Source of the DNA: Spirochaetota bacterium
GTDB lineage: Bacteria > Spirochaetota > UBA4802 > UBA5550
Direction: 5' to 3'
Assembly (NCBI GenBank): GCA_016928865.1
Contig: JAFGJX010000023.1
Coordinates: 1-47,001, forward strand
Length of the DNA stretch: 47,001 bases
The notes under the pieces are model-generated. The model was not told the DNA's origin and did no database searches. It saw only the letters and a program-made list of their open reading frames with translations. The translations under genes and the position numbers were made by a program. Shown here piece by piece: positions 23,801-32,133 of the stretch (position 1 is the first letter of the stretch; each line of letters opens with the position of its first letter).

Positions 23801-25753
23801 TCCTTCTTCCGGCTCTGCGAGATGTCGAACGTGGAGAGCATCGGAAGCAATTTTTCCTACACGGAGCTGTCGAAGCACTGCGGCTCCTACGAAAGGATCA
23901 CCGGCTTTATAAAGGAGCACCTGGCGCCGAAGTTCTGGAAGGAAAACCGGCCGCACCTCGAGCTGGGGCTCAAGCGCGCGGCGTTTTACCTGGCGAAGAA
24001 CGGGGTAATCGACGGGAAGACGGTGCTCGATTACTTCGGACGGATGTCCCGCGGGAAGGACGAGATCCTCTCCCCCCTCGGCAGCGCCCTGATAGAGCAC
24101 AACCGGCGCGGGTCGCTCGTGTTCATGTCCGCCGAAGCCGAGCCCTTCTCCAAGAGCGGAGGACTGGCCAACGTCGTGTACGAGCTTCCGCGCGAGCTGG
24201 TCAAGCTGGGTGAGGAGGTCTATGTCATCTCGGGCTACTACAAGCACGGCGACGACAAGTCGATGAAAAAGATGCGGGACGCCGTGAAAAAGTACGGCCT
24301 CGCCTACACCGGCGTCACCGTGCGCTTCAAGATCATGGGAGACGAGTACGAGGTGGGAGTCCACCATGCGAACGTCGAGGGGGTCGGCTACTACCTGCTT
24401 GACCATCATGAATTTTTCGACGGCCTCTACTGGGGCGTCACCGCGGCCGAAAAGATCCGGCGTCGGGTAGCGTTCTCGCGGGCCTGCGTCGAGGTCATCG
24501 CGGTGTTCAACCTGAACCCCAGCTACACCTTTACGAACGACGCGTATGCAGGCATCTTCAACGGGATCGTGCGGTGCGACCACGTTTACCGTGAAAGCGT
24601 CCATTTCAGGCGGAACACGTTCCTTCATATCATACACAACGGCGGATGGCAGTATTTCGACGCCTATCACCGCGTCGAGAACGGCTTTGATCTCTTCAAT
24701 CTGTTCAACCTTCCCTCCTGGACGGCAGGCGACTTCTGCGATCCGGTCCATCCCGAGCGGCTGAACTGCATGGCGGCCGGGATACGCTTCGCCGACCGGG
24801 CGATAACCGTAAGCCCCTCTTACGCAAAGCAGATCGAATACGCCTGCGACGGGCTCGAGCGCATCCTGAAGGGGGTCATCGGCATTAGCAACGCGATCGG
24901 CAGCGATTTCAGGAGCGGCCTGGCAAAGAAATTCAGGTCCTCGCGCTTTACCGACCGCACGCACCCCGACCTGATCGAGCACGTCAGGTCGGACGACGGG
25001 CTCCGCGCGAAGCTCGAGGAGCGGTACCCGGAGATCATTGCGGGTCCGAAGGCGGTGGATGCGGTGGAAGACCGGACGCGGCGCGAGCTCCTCGTCCGCA
25101 TGCAGAACAAGCTGCTGCTCCAGCGCAGCAGGGGCCTCGCGGTCGATCCGGACCTCCTGATATTTTCGTTCATACACCGCGTATCCGAACAGAAGGGCTA
25201 CCAGCTCCTGCTCGAGGCGTCAGAAGGAGTATTCAAGAACCTGAAATGCCAGGGTATCATCGGCGGCGCGGTATCGTCCGGCGACAGGCGGGGCGAGGAT
25301 ATCGCCCACGGGCTGTGGCTCCTGGGCCAGTACTATCCGGCAATGGCGAACGTGTCGTTCGGGTTCCAGGAGATTACCGTGCCGCTCATGTCGACCGACC
25401 TCTTCCTCATGCCGTCGATGCACGAGCCGGGCGGCATCTCTCAGCTGGAGGCCCTGGCGGCCGGCAACCTGGTGTTGGCCCGCGCAACCGGGGGGCTCCG
25501 CGACACCGTGTTTCCGATACGAGTGCGCGGCGACTCGATAGAAGGGAACGGCTTCCTCTTTTCCGACTATAATTCCTGGGCCTTTTACGACGCCATGGAG
25601 CGGGCAAAGCAGTTTTTTACCGGCAACGGTGAAGACCTGGTAATGAAGGCGCGGAAGAACGCGGAAAATTCAGTGTACTACTGGGACCGGCCGGCGCGCG
25701 AGTACGTTGAGAAGATTTACGGAATCACCGAGACAATACGGGTGCTGGAATGA
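20894..25753 (+). CDS. Giant alpha-glucan enzyme: GH13 amylase-like domain fused to GT5 glycogen synthase
   Basis: The 1619-residue protein has four zones. Residues ~1-335 are a mostly helical region I do not recognise. Residues ~335-440 are a beta-sandwich. Residues ~440-960 form a GH13 catalytic barrel with DIVPHIN, the nucleophile Asp632 (IRFDSAH), acid/base Glu717 (NIAECYWG) and Asp781 (LGNHDERRA). Residues ~1075-1619 form a GT5 glycogen synthase with KSGGLANVVYELP (Lys1087), IHNGGWQYFDAYH and the C-terminal EPGGISQLEALAAG (Glu1511), the usual EPCG being EPGG. Active residues of both domains appear intact. It would remodel and extend alpha-1,4-glucan in the cytoplasm. The GH13-then-GT5 order recalls fungal alpha-glucan synthases, though without their membrane domain. 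Translation starts at TTG 20894; no in-frame ATG precedes residue 67. The hairpin at 25768 follows. Confidence 0.9.
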   Translation: MEPVISSSLCRFRVTDEHLLSDRIVKEEIARAFLENRCFEFYLDGDIVRSIRAGEPPELYRERFIDMRNGAFDAVSKGDQTIKGRLTSDIRLSSRIIASIVFIHRAVAAGDFNSIIGRRFVLVKELPGVPTLFHISNETTVISHVGQGPPWTEIPSIYLGLKTFDALAAEQKQAGSELFAAFGMLLMIEERAIQTGYTHAVVYPPVVSRALNFLVDEVIRNAQLVEIEEAPPEAVKKRIRKFSEASRAKYLRELDARLHGDVLNFHYHRNLEAVKSLERLARRYKAGDDEASLREIVRLLVAASGHDIHEIRNMANIILERTFAPKEFNAPLATRFVNAHIGDVYRFTFDIPGAPGDYHLRIYRNTAKGRLFLEKDIDAVEVPLEHDGKERYWAEHRFEEYGHYDFVVITKKRKRADWVGLPGLSGRINIVPDIKGEIVLEIFPDIHGHTRTWWGNGNGHPGLVYNEHGEVIRLGRFSDITAHLDEIQKNYSVTTIYLLGVQKRGRNRNDWAPNATSPSPFSPMSLVEIEPALGGDGDLKELIDAAHARGIRIIVDIVPHINRSSDRLPDSLSVCTYDDSGNLVVRASTDGRYGSWNDGKLLNYRKFEIWEWLSDSIDELIEKFDIDGIRFDSAHAVPIMMKKNNFPFVFERKREPGDMVEGTIIVNDREDDHYVTTGYYDSACRDLIAVPLHYYLMLNVEKKLKEKGKNFFLNIAECYWGHERFLTRTGLIPYNSSLFKICENIIHGKTDVREIYHIYDSYFPSSLPEGTEMLGILGNHDERRALNTFGLRGLRAAVGLTCFMSNAIMDYEGSAEGEGWKVYLDNIFVNWNQFEYAAHRSLQPFYQDWYRFHRHEKGKGYLVWANNTMVAAAAKFVGETIWIGVFNFADANQNVSIQFDSPVLPVPPGACYRLSDPLYSNLTGHYNFYTGRELVVSRISTVVSFTERVKLLKLESVDLKENYDDFLRDSFFRLCEMSNVESIGSNFSYTELSKHCGSYERITGFIKEHLAPKFWKENRPHLELGLKRAAFYLAKNGVIDGKTVLDYFGRMSRGKDEILSPLGSALIEHNRRGSLVFMSAEAEPFSKSGGLANVVYELPRELVKLGEEVYVISGYYKHGDDKSMKKMRDAVKKYGLAYTGVTVRFKIMGDEYEVGVHHANVEGVGYYLLDHHEFFDGLYWGVTAAEKIRRRVAFSRACVEVIAVFNLNPSYTFTNDAYAGIFNGIVRCDHVYRESVHFRRNTFLHIIHNGGWQYFDAYHRVENGFDLFNLFNLPSWTAGDFCDPVHPERLNCMAAGIRFADRAITVSPSYAKQIEYACDGLERILKGVIGISNAIGSDFRSGLAKKFRSSRFTDRTHPDLIEHVRSDDGLRAKLEERYPEIIAGPKAVDAVEDRTRRELLVRMQNKLLLQRSRGLAVDPDLLIFSFIHRVSEQKGYQLLLEASEGVFKNLKCQGIIGGAVSSGDRRGEDIAHGLWLLGQYYPAMANVSFGFQEITVPLMSTDLFLMPSMHEPGGISQLEALAAGNLVLARATGGLRDTVFPIRVRGDSIEGNGFLFSDYNSWAFYDAMERAKQFFTGNGEDLVMKARKNAENSVYYWDRPAREYVEKIYGITETIRVLE

Positions 25754-25767
25754 CGCCCCCGCATAAA

Positions 25768-25793
25768 AAATGGGATAGTAAACTATCCCATTT
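25768..25793 (+). terminator. Rho-independent-type terminator after the GH13-GT5 gene
   Basis: AAATGGGATAG and CTATCCCATTT form a perfect 11-base-pair stem with a TAAA loop, beginning 15 bases past the stop codon. A/T pairs at the base mean the flanks give only a short T-tail (TTTGTTG) on the plus strand. The position supports termination. The A-run before the stem would also serve the opposite direction. Confidence 0.75.
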
Positions 25794-25802
25794 GTTGCGA
25801 AA

Positions 25803-25842
25803 GGTCTTCTAATGACCGCCCTTTTCTATCATTGGGAAGACC
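25803..25842. other. Second, imperfect hairpin in the intergenic region
   Basis: GGTCTTC (25803-25809) pairs with GAAGACC (25836-25842), and inside it AATGA (25811-25815) pairs with TCATT (25829-25833), separated by small bulges and a 13-base loop. It follows the terminator by ten bases and precedes the LptE-like gene by about 60. It could be an mRNA leader structure or part of a small RNA; nothing identifies a known family. Confidence 0.4.
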
Positions 25843-25905
25843 ATAAGAGTGTAAATGATTAATATAGTGATCGGCAGGCCGGCCATAAAAGTTTAGCTAT
25901 TTTTT

Positions 25906-26502
25906 ATGAAAAAATTTATTTTAATAATCGCCATGGCCGCTACGCTGGCCGCCGCATCCGGGTGCCTTTCCGACATCCGGGACGAGGGCACGACTGTGGG
26001 AAAGATCGTCGAGCGGTTCGAGGGGGAGCCGGTAGTGCCGCGAAGCGCGAACCGGCTCCATATCGTCCCGCCGGTCAACGCCTCGGGCAACGACATGCTT
26101 GCCCCGATACTGTTCGACAGGCTCAGGGAAGCCATCAGCATGGACGGCAGGCTCGGCGTCGAAACCGACAGCAGCCGGGCGGACCTGCGGCTCGAAACGC
26201 GAATCACCAGGTACCAGATCCAGCGAATGAAGTACGATGAAATCGGGCGGGCCGTCGTCAAGCGGATGTGGATCACCGCGGACGCGCGCTGCACAGACAT
26301 CCGGCGGGACAGGATGCTGTTCCATGAAGCCGACATACAGTCGTTCAGGGAATATTCGGAGTTCATCGCCCCGATAGAGAGCGAGGCGCGCGTCATGGAA
26401 TACGTGCTGAGCGACCTGGCGAAGCGGATAGCCCTGAAAACAGTGACCGGCTGGTATACGGAAAGGATGACCGACATTGAAAGGAGGAAGCCGTTGCGCT
26501 GA
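25906..26502 (+). CDS. lptE: LptE-like outer-membrane lipoprotein
   Basis: The 198-residue protein has a lipoprotein signal (MKKFILIIAMAATLAAASGC). It then has a mixed alpha/beta body with HIVPPVNASGND, LFDRLREAISMDGRL, DLRLETRITRYQI and a C-terminal amphipathic helix, which resembles LptE, the plug of the LptD translocon that delivers lipopolysaccharide to the outer leaflet. The neighbour supports this: holA follows 26 bases downstream, and the lptE-holA pair is a conserved arrangement in other diderms. No good Shine-Dalgarno site precedes the ATG. Similarity is by fold pattern and context rather than strong motifs; LptD is not in the window. Confidence 0.7.
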   Translation: MKKFILIIAMAATLAAASGCLSDIRDEGTTVGKIVERFEGEPVVPRSANRLHIVPPVNASGNDMLAPILFDRLREAISMDGRLGVETDSSRADLRLETRITRYQIQRMKYDEIGRAVVKRMWITADARCTDIRRDRMLFHEADIQSFREYSEFIAPIESEARVMEYVLSDLAKRIALKTVTGWYTERMTDIERRKPLR

Positions 26503-26528
26503 AGCGCGGCACGGCGGGGATCGGAAAC

Positions 26529-27548
26529 ATGCCCGAGAAATATCCGAATGCAAAGCAATTCAAGCGCGAGCTTGACGGCGACAGGCTGGAGGAGCGCTAC
26601 CTTTTCCTGGGCGAAGAAGAGGGCGAGAAGGACAAATGCATCACTCGCATATGCGTGATGGCGTTTAACGATCCGAACGAACGGGCCGGCGGAACGGCGC
26701 GTTTCCATGTTGAAAACGGCGATGAATTCATGAACGCCGTCGATTTCGCCCTGTCTCCCCCGATGTTCTCAGCGCGGCGGGTCTGCGTGATGTACAATAT
26801 CGACGCCCTGACTGCCGCGAAACAGGGCGAGTTGTTCCAGCACCTGGTGCAGGAACTGCCCGATTCGACGATCCTCATACTGACCACCAGGGAGATAAAG
26901 CCGCCGCCCATCCTGGCCCGGGTGATCGGCCGCTTCAAGGTGGTCCAGTTCTGGCGCTATTTTGACAACGACATCTACAATTACATATCCGCGGGCATGC
27001 GCAAGCTGGGGCTTTCCATTGACGACCGGGCGCTGGACCTCCTTGTCGCGCGAACCGGAAACGACATCAAGAAGATCGACGACGCGATCGACATGATACG
27101 CTTCTCGGGCGAGACGGGAACGGTGCGGGCCGACATGATAATGAATTTCGTTGACGACCTCAAGGAGGCGTCCGTGTACGACTTCGTCGACGCCCTCTTC
27201 AAGCGGGAACCCCGGGCTCTCGCCCTGTTCAAAAAGATCAACGAGGAAGGAACGCCCGACCTGCGCGTTGTGTACCAGATTTTACGCCAGGCGGAAACGA
27301 TTGAAACGTATTACGCCCTGGTAGAGGGCGGGGCGGCGGAAGAGGACGCGATGTCCCGATCCGGCGTATACAGCAGGAACAGGGAAAAGTTCCGCCGGTA
27401 CGCGGAGTCGTTTCCACGGGAGCGGCTGCGGCGCGTCTTCCCGCTGATCAGCGGCGCCGATTATCGGCTGAAGAGCGGCGGCGCTTCGAGGGAGCTTGCG
27501 TCAAACCCGGTGTTCAACCTGGCGGTCGACATGCTCTATTCTCTCTGA
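26529..27548 (+). CDS. holA: DNA polymerase III subunit delta
   Basis: The 339-residue protein matches HolA, the delta subunit of the clamp loader that opens the beta clamp. The AAA+-like N-terminal domain is degenerate, as usual for delta. It shows YLFLGEEEGEKD at the front and SPPMFSARRVCVMYNID (the clamp-contacting FSxRR-type region). Later signatures are LLVARTGNDIKKIDDAID and DDLKEASVYDFVDALF, followed by a helical collar domain from about residue 215. The ATG at 26529 follows GGGGATCGG. It lies directly behind the LptE-like gene and ahead of a membrane-protein gene, which begins 17 bases later, so the three likely form one operon. Confidence 0.92.
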   Translation: MPEKYPNAKQFKRELDGDRLEERYLFLGEEEGEKDKCITRICVMAFNDPNERAGGTARFHVENGDEFMNAVDFALSPPMFSARRVCVMYNIDALTAAKQGELFQHLVQELPDSTILILTTREIKPPPILARVIGRFKVVQFWRYFDNDIYNYISAGMRKLGLSIDDRALDLLVARTGNDIKKIDDAIDMIRFSGETGTVRADMIMNFVDDLKEASVYDFVDALFKREPRALALFKKINEEGTPDLRVVYQILRQAETIETYYALVEGGAAEEDAMSRSGVYSRNREKFRRYAESFPRERLRRVFPLISGADYRLKSGGASRELASNPVFNLAVDMLYSL

Positions 27549-27564
27549 CAGAAGGAGGTACGAT

Positions 27565-28305
27565 ATGGCACTGAAAGAGCGGGTTGCGCGGCTGCTGACG
27601 CGCATCAGGCCCCATGTCCGCAGGGTCGCATACTGCGGCTTTATCTTCTCGTTTGCGCTGCCCTTTGTGGACGTGATGCACTGCTCCACGAATAAAAAAA
27701 CCACCTACCGCGGGTACGAGCTGCTGAGCGGCGACGAGGCCGTGTTCTACATCATAACCATCCTGATCTTTGCCGCGCTGATGGGGTTCTCTTTCTACAG
27801 GAAGGACAGGGGCCGCGCGCTCGCGGCCTTTGCGGCGTGCTGGCGCGCGATTCCGGCGGCCGTCGCTGGCCTGATCATCGGCCTGCTCCCACCCATTCAG
27901 TTCCTCTTTCACACGGTGCTTATCCGCGCGGGCCAGTTCCTGGGACTGCTGTGCGCCGGCATCGTGTTTATCGACGGAATGGCCGACGCCGCAGCGGGGT
28001 ATGTCGCGCTGAAGCGGGAGGACAGGAGCGCGGTCGGGGGCGGCTCATCAAAAGGACTCCGGACTTTTCACACGGCGGTCCTTCTTGCATCGCTGGCGCT
28101 CGCGCCGGTCTATATCATCGGGCTGAGCGAGGACATCGACATTGCGCTGCTGTTCCTCCTGCTCCTGTCCCTCCCCTTCGCCCTTGCCCAGTTAATCGTG
28201 CTGGAGGCTGTCAGACGGGGCGAGGGGTGGCCCCGGCCCTGGGCGGCCGCGGCGGCGGTGCTCCTGGCCGGAGGGGCCGCACTCTCGGTCATGAGTATTC
28301 TGTGA
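27565..28305 (+). CDS. Polytopic membrane protein, unknown function
   Basis: The 246-residue protein has about seven hydrophobic segments: residues 20-37, 58-76, 90-110, 115-145, 168-186, 195-215 and 225-245. A loop after helix 1 carries a conserved-looking CSTNKKTTYRG. I do not recognise the family. The start is placed at 27565 because GAAGGAGGT stands just upstream; the longer frame to 27496 overlaps holA. It is probably the last gene of the lptE-holA unit. Confidence 0.75.
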   Translation: MALKERVARLLTRIRPHVRRVAYCGFIFSFALPFVDVMHCSTNKKTTYRGYELLSGDEAVFYIITILIFAALMGFSFYRKDRGRALAAFAACWRAIPAAVAGLIIGLLPPIQFLFHTVLIRAGQFLGLLCAGIVFIDGMADAAAGYVALKREDRSAVGGGSSKGLRTFHTAVLLASLALAPVYIIGLSEDIDIALLFLLLLSLPFALAQLIVLEAVRRGEGWPRPWAAAAAVLLAGGAALSVMSIL

Positions 28306-28323
28306 CGGAGCCATGCTGATGCG

Positions 28324-30720
28324 CTAGAGGCGGAACCCGATATTCGCGTGGATCAGGAACTTGTTCGACTCGCTTCCCCGCATCAGCGTCAGCTCGATGG
28401 GGCCGATAATAGAGTTATACGCGAAGGTGAGGCCGTAGCCGTACTTGATGTCGTTCCTTGCGTGATGTACGATCGGCACGAGATAGCCGTACCACTGTTC
28501 CCATGTAATGTTGCTTTCCCTGAAGAGGTCCTGAAAATTATCCTTGATCCTGCCGACGGAACCTCTCAGGATAAGGAAGAGATCGGTCCAGAATTCAATC
28601 TGGAAGCCAATATCCCCCACCAGCGCGTGTTTCCCGTTCATCTGCATGAAATTGAGACCGGTGAAGGGGAAGCAGCCGGTCGCATAGGCGTTCAGGCCGC
28701 CCACATAATTCTCATATATGAAGGGGATCTTTCTCCTGTATACATTCCATCCTCCCGGTATGTCAAAGTGGAGGTAGTACGGCTCCTTCGCCATGATAAA
28801 GCCGCCGGTGACCCCCAGGTACATCGAAAAGCGCCGGTGGAAAGGGACATACCCCTTCATGCGCACCGTCGTTTTTATAAAATTTTTAAAATCAGCGGCG
28901 CCCTTCATCATGCGAAGGTCGTCGGTGAGGTACTTGAACTCGCCGTAGAACTGAAACCCCGACCGCGGGTAAAATGTCCGGTCGAGATTGTCGTAACCGA
29001 GATAGGCGTAATAGTTCAGGCTCTCCACGTCCTGCTTCTTCGGATCGTTGGGCGCGATCTGGGCCACGATATTGGTAAAGTCCTTCTGGATGCCGACCCC
29101 CAGCGCGAAGTCCTGGAAGAGGGTCATCTGCACAAAGATGTCCGGACCGTAGTTGTGGTACTTGTAGCTCGACTGGACATCTCCATTCTTGTAGGAGTAA
29201 ATCGTGTAATTGTCGTAGTGGGCCTTCACCCCGAGCCCCACGCCCGGCTTTCGGAGGCCCGTCTGGATATAATATGACAGAAGGGCGCCAGGGTACTGGC
29301 TCAGCCGCCCGTCAATCGAGACCTTCGATCCCTTGCCGGCGAGGTTCCTGAGCGTCAGGTTCAGCAGCACCGCGGCGCTCATGTCGGAATCGTAGCTCAG
29401 GCCGATCTTCAGAAAGGTTCCGGACATCTCCTCGACGCGGATGATAAGGGTCACATCGCCATTCTCCGCGGTGTTTATTTCATAGGTAACGCGCTCGAAA
29501 AACCCGCTGGCGTAAACGCGGCCGATTCCCTCCATGAGACCGTCCGCGGTCACCCGCGCCGGGGGGCTGAACCCGAGCTTGCCAAGCACCAGGCTCCGGG
29601 ATACCCGCTTCAGCCCGCGGATGTCGATAGAGGCGATCTCCAGCTTCGGCGGTCTTTTCGCCTCTTCTTCTTTAAGGCGCTCGAGATCATAGGTGACGGT
29701 CGGGCTCCTCTCGCCGCCGGGAAACTTTCCCTGCAATTCGGCAAGCTCCCTCAGTTCCGGGAGCGCGAGGCGTGCGGCCTGCTCACCGTTGGCGATCAGC
29801 TCCCTCCCCCGCTTGAAATCGCTGCCGCTGAAGCCCGTGATGTCAGGGATTATCAGGACATCCGCCAGGAGCTGCTGTTCCCTCGTTGATTTAGCGCCGA
29901 GGAAGCTGACCGACTGGTCCATAATATTGATCACGGACTTGAGTTCGTTCTTCTTGTAGAGCGGCGCGCCCACGTCGATGGCAATGACGATATCGGCCCC
30001 CATCTTCCTGGCGTCTGAAACGGGCAGGTTCCTGACGATGCCGCCGTCGACCAGCAGCTTTCCGTCTATCTCGATCGGCGTGAAAATGGACGGGATGGCC
30101 ATACTCGCACGCATGGCGTCGGGGAGGTATCCCCCGGTAATGACATAGGCCTCGCCGGTCACGATATCGGTGGCGACGCAGCGGAAGGGGATCGGCAGCC
30201 TGTTGAAATCATGAATATTCTGCACGTGCAGGGTAAGACGAGACAGAAGCGAGGTGAGCTTCTGCCCGCGCTTGTACCCGGTGGGAAGCTGGATACCGCT
30301 TTTTTTAATCTGGAACGAACCGATGTACTTGTCGTATTCCCCCTTTTCCTCGATTGAGCTGCTCCGGCGCGAGACCCGGTCCGCCAGGTATTCGTCCCAG
30401 TCCATGGCCACGACCAGGTCCTCGAGCATTCTGGCGTTATATCCGGACGCGTACAGCCCTCCCACGATGCTTCCCATGCTCGTCCCGGTGATATAATCGA
30501 TCTTCAGGCCGGTTTCCTCGATGACCTTGAGGACCCCGACATGCGCAAGCCCCTTGGCGCCCCCGCCGGAAAGAACGAGGGCCACCTTCGGCCGCCTGTT
30601 GTATTTCCTGAACGGGTCAAATTTTTTCGCAGGCGCCGCCTGCGCGGTTTCCGCAAATGGCGGGAACAGAAGCAGGAGAACAAACAGTGCCGGTGCCGAT
30701 AGGGAAGATATTCTTCTCAT
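28324..30720 (-). CDS. Patatin-like phospholipase with POTRA and outer-membrane barrel (type Vd-like)
   Basis: The ~798-residue protein has a signal peptide (about 1-29, ending AQA). The patatin domain (about 43-330) has an oxyanion loop SGGGAKG (51-57), nucleophile Ser81 in GTSMG and Asp225 in VDGGIVRN, so the Ser-Asp dyad is intact. A POTRA-like segment (about 365-440, with IRGLKRVSRSLVLGKLGFSP) and a C-terminal 16-stranded barrel (about 450-798) follow, ending in NIGFRL. This is the PlpD/type Vd secretion architecture in which a BamA-like barrel displays or exports the lipase. The ATG at 30720 is chosen for the signal peptide; a GTG at 30753 is also possible and no strong ribosome-binding site is seen. 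It is convergent with the membrane protein gene. Confidence 0.9.
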   Translation of the reverse strand: MRRISSLSAPALFVLLLLFPPFAETAQAAPAKKFDPFRKYNRRPKVALVLSGGGAKGLAHVGVLKVIEETGLKIDYITGTSMGSIVGGLYASGYNARMLEDLVVAMDWDEYLADRVSRRSSSIEEKGEYDKYIGSFQIKKSGIQLPTGYKRGQKLTSLLSRLTLHVQNIHDFNRLPIPFRCVATDIVTGEAYVITGGYLPDAMRASMAIPSIFTPIEIDGKLLVDGGIVRNLPVSDARKMGADIVIAIDVGAPLYKKNELKSVINIMDQSVSFLGAKSTREQQLLADVLIIPDITGFSGSDFKRGRELIANGEQAARLALPELRELAELQGKFPGGERSPTVTYDLERLKEEEAKRPPKLEIASIDIRGLKRVSRSLVLGKLGFSPPARVTADGLMEGIGRVYASGFFERVTYEINTAENGDVTLIIRVEEMSGTFLKIGLSYDSDMSAAVLLNLTLRNLAGKGSKVSIDGRLSQYPGALLSYYIQTGLRKPGVGLGVKAHYDNYTIYSYKNGDVQSSYKYHNYGPDIFVQMTLFQDFALGVGIQKDFTNIVAQIAPNDPKKQDVESLNYYAYLGYDNLDRTFYPRSGFQFYGEFKYLTDDLRMMKGAADFKNFIKTTVRMKGYVPFHRRFSMYLGVTGGFIMAKEPYYLHFDIPGGWNVYRRKIPFIYENYVGGLNAYATGCFPFTGLNFMQMNGKHALVGDIGFQIEFWTDLFLILRGSVGRIKDNFQDLFRESNITWEQWYGYLVPIVHHARNDIKYGYGLTFAYNSIIGPIELTLMRGSESNKFLIHANIGFRL

Positions 30721-30840
30721 AATTCTGTCATATGATGTACTACTTTTTCGCACGAGTGTCTATGGTAGCTCATGCGGGACCGGTTTGTCGATACAAATTT
30801 ATTATTTACAACATCTGTCGCGGATTTTACCGGCCTTCCG

Positions 30841-32133
30841 TTACCCTGTAAAATTCAGAGCCGGGAACAGGGCTGAGGGGGCAAGCACCGAGCCCGTGCG
30901 CTCGCGCTCCGCGCTCATCACGATCTCGCTCTTCAGGAGCTTGAAAAGATTGTCGGCGATCATACAATCCTTCACCCTGCCGGCTATCTTCCCGTTCTCT
31001 ATCAGGTAGGCGAGATCAAGGTTTGCCGAAAAATCGCCGGTAATGGTGTTCGATTGTCCTAGGCCGATGAATTGCTCGACCAGTATCCCGCGCTTCATGC
31101 TCCCGATGATGGATTCAAGCGTCTCGGTGCCAGGATCGATTATAATGTTGCTGAAGGAGGGATACGGGAGCGAGGAATAGCCACGGGTTCCGTTGCCGGT
31201 GGGGGCCGCGCCCAGCTTTCCCGCGTATTTCAGGTCGTTGATGAAGGTCGCTATTGTACCCCGGTCCACCAGGAGCTTGCCCGTCCCGGCGATACCTTCG
31301 TCGTCAAAGGGATAGCTGTAGGGCGAATCGGCAAGCGTCGGGTCGTCGCGGACGGTCAGGGATTCGACGAACATCCCCTCTCCCAGCCTGTCAGCGAACG
31401 GCGAGATCCCCTTCCACACGGATTTCGCGTTCAGTCCGGCGGCCATGATTCCGGCGAACCGCGCGAAAGCGCGCGGTGACAGGAGCACCGGGACCTTGCC
31501 GCTCCCCAGGGAGGCCGGCGTCGACGCCGCTTCGAGCTTGCGTATGATCTTTTCCCTGAAAATCTCGTGGGACCCCGGCGCGAGGATTGACGCGCTCTCG
31601 CCTGTCTCGATCCTGGTCCCGTCGTCGAGAATCAGGGTCGCTGACAGGCGGACCGAGTAGGAACTGCTGCGGTAGGATGCGTCCAGTCCGCGCGAGTTGA
31701 TGATGCGCGCGCTCCCCGAGGACGCGCTGACATCGGCGTCGACCATGGCGGCGGGGAACCTGGCGCGGAGCGCGGCGATTGACTCCTCGATCCCCGCGAT
31801 CTCGCGCTCCGGGTCGAATGATTCAATAGCCGTGTCGTAGGGCTCGAAGGGCTTCGGCGCGGCCGCGGGCAGGTCAAAGTCCTCCTCGTCGCCCCAGGCC
31901 GCGAGCGCGAGGGCGCGGTCCGCGGTCTCTTCAAGCCGGCTTTCGTCGTTTGTGTAGGAGAAGCCCGTTTTTCCGTTCACGTTCACGCGCACGCCGAAGC
32001 CGCTGTTGTGCCGGTCAGTAATCGAATGGAGCCTGTTGTTCGCGAAAGAGACCGGGGTGCTCGACCCCCGTGTCTCTATCACGTCGAACCAGCGCGCCCT
32101 GCGCGCCAGCCGCTCAGTGATCCGCTCTATCAC
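30841..32133 (-). CDS. tldE: TldE/PmbA-family peptidase subunit
   Basis: The 430-residue protein is TldE/PmbA-like. An N-terminal domain has VETRG-like WFDVIETRGSSTPVSFAN and later a GFGVRVNVNGKTGFSYTN stretch; the C-terminal domain has PVLLSPRAFARFAGIMAAG and QFIGLGQSNTITGDFS. TldE lacks the metal motif and partners with TldD in a cytoplasmic peptidase that degrades small unfolded peptides and, in known cases, processes RiPP leader peptides. The start is the GTG at 32133, preceded by AGGAGG and overlapping the TldD stop as GTGA, giving tight translational coupling. The longer frame to 32220 is a shadow. No RiPP precursor is visible nearby. Confidence 0.92.
   Translation of the reverse strand: MIERITERLARRARWFDVIETRGSSTPVSFANNRLHSITDRHNSGFGVRVNVNGKTGFSYTNDESRLEETADRALALAAWGDEEDFDLPAAAPKPFEPYDTAIESFDPEREIAGIEESIAALRARFPAAMVDADVSASSGSARIINSRGLDASYRSSSYSVRLSATLILDDGTRIETGESASILAPGSHEIFREKIIRKLEAASTPASLGSGKVPVLLSPRAFARFAGIMAAGLNAKSVWKGISPFADRLGEGMFVESLTVRDDPTLADSPYSYPFDDEGIAGTGKLLVDRGTIATFINDLKYAGKLGAAPTGNGTRGYSSLPYPSFSNIIIDPGTETLESIIGSMKRGILVEQFIGLGQSNTITGDFSANLDLAYLIENGKIAGRVKDCMIADNLFKLLKSEIVMSAERERTGSVLAPSALFPALNFTG

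Noticed and set aside
23003..25177. Long minus-strand ORF (724 codons) opposite the GH13-GT5 gene
   Set aside because: Pro/Arg/Val-rich translation without motifs, antisense to a gene with clear catalytic residues; a GC-codon shadow.
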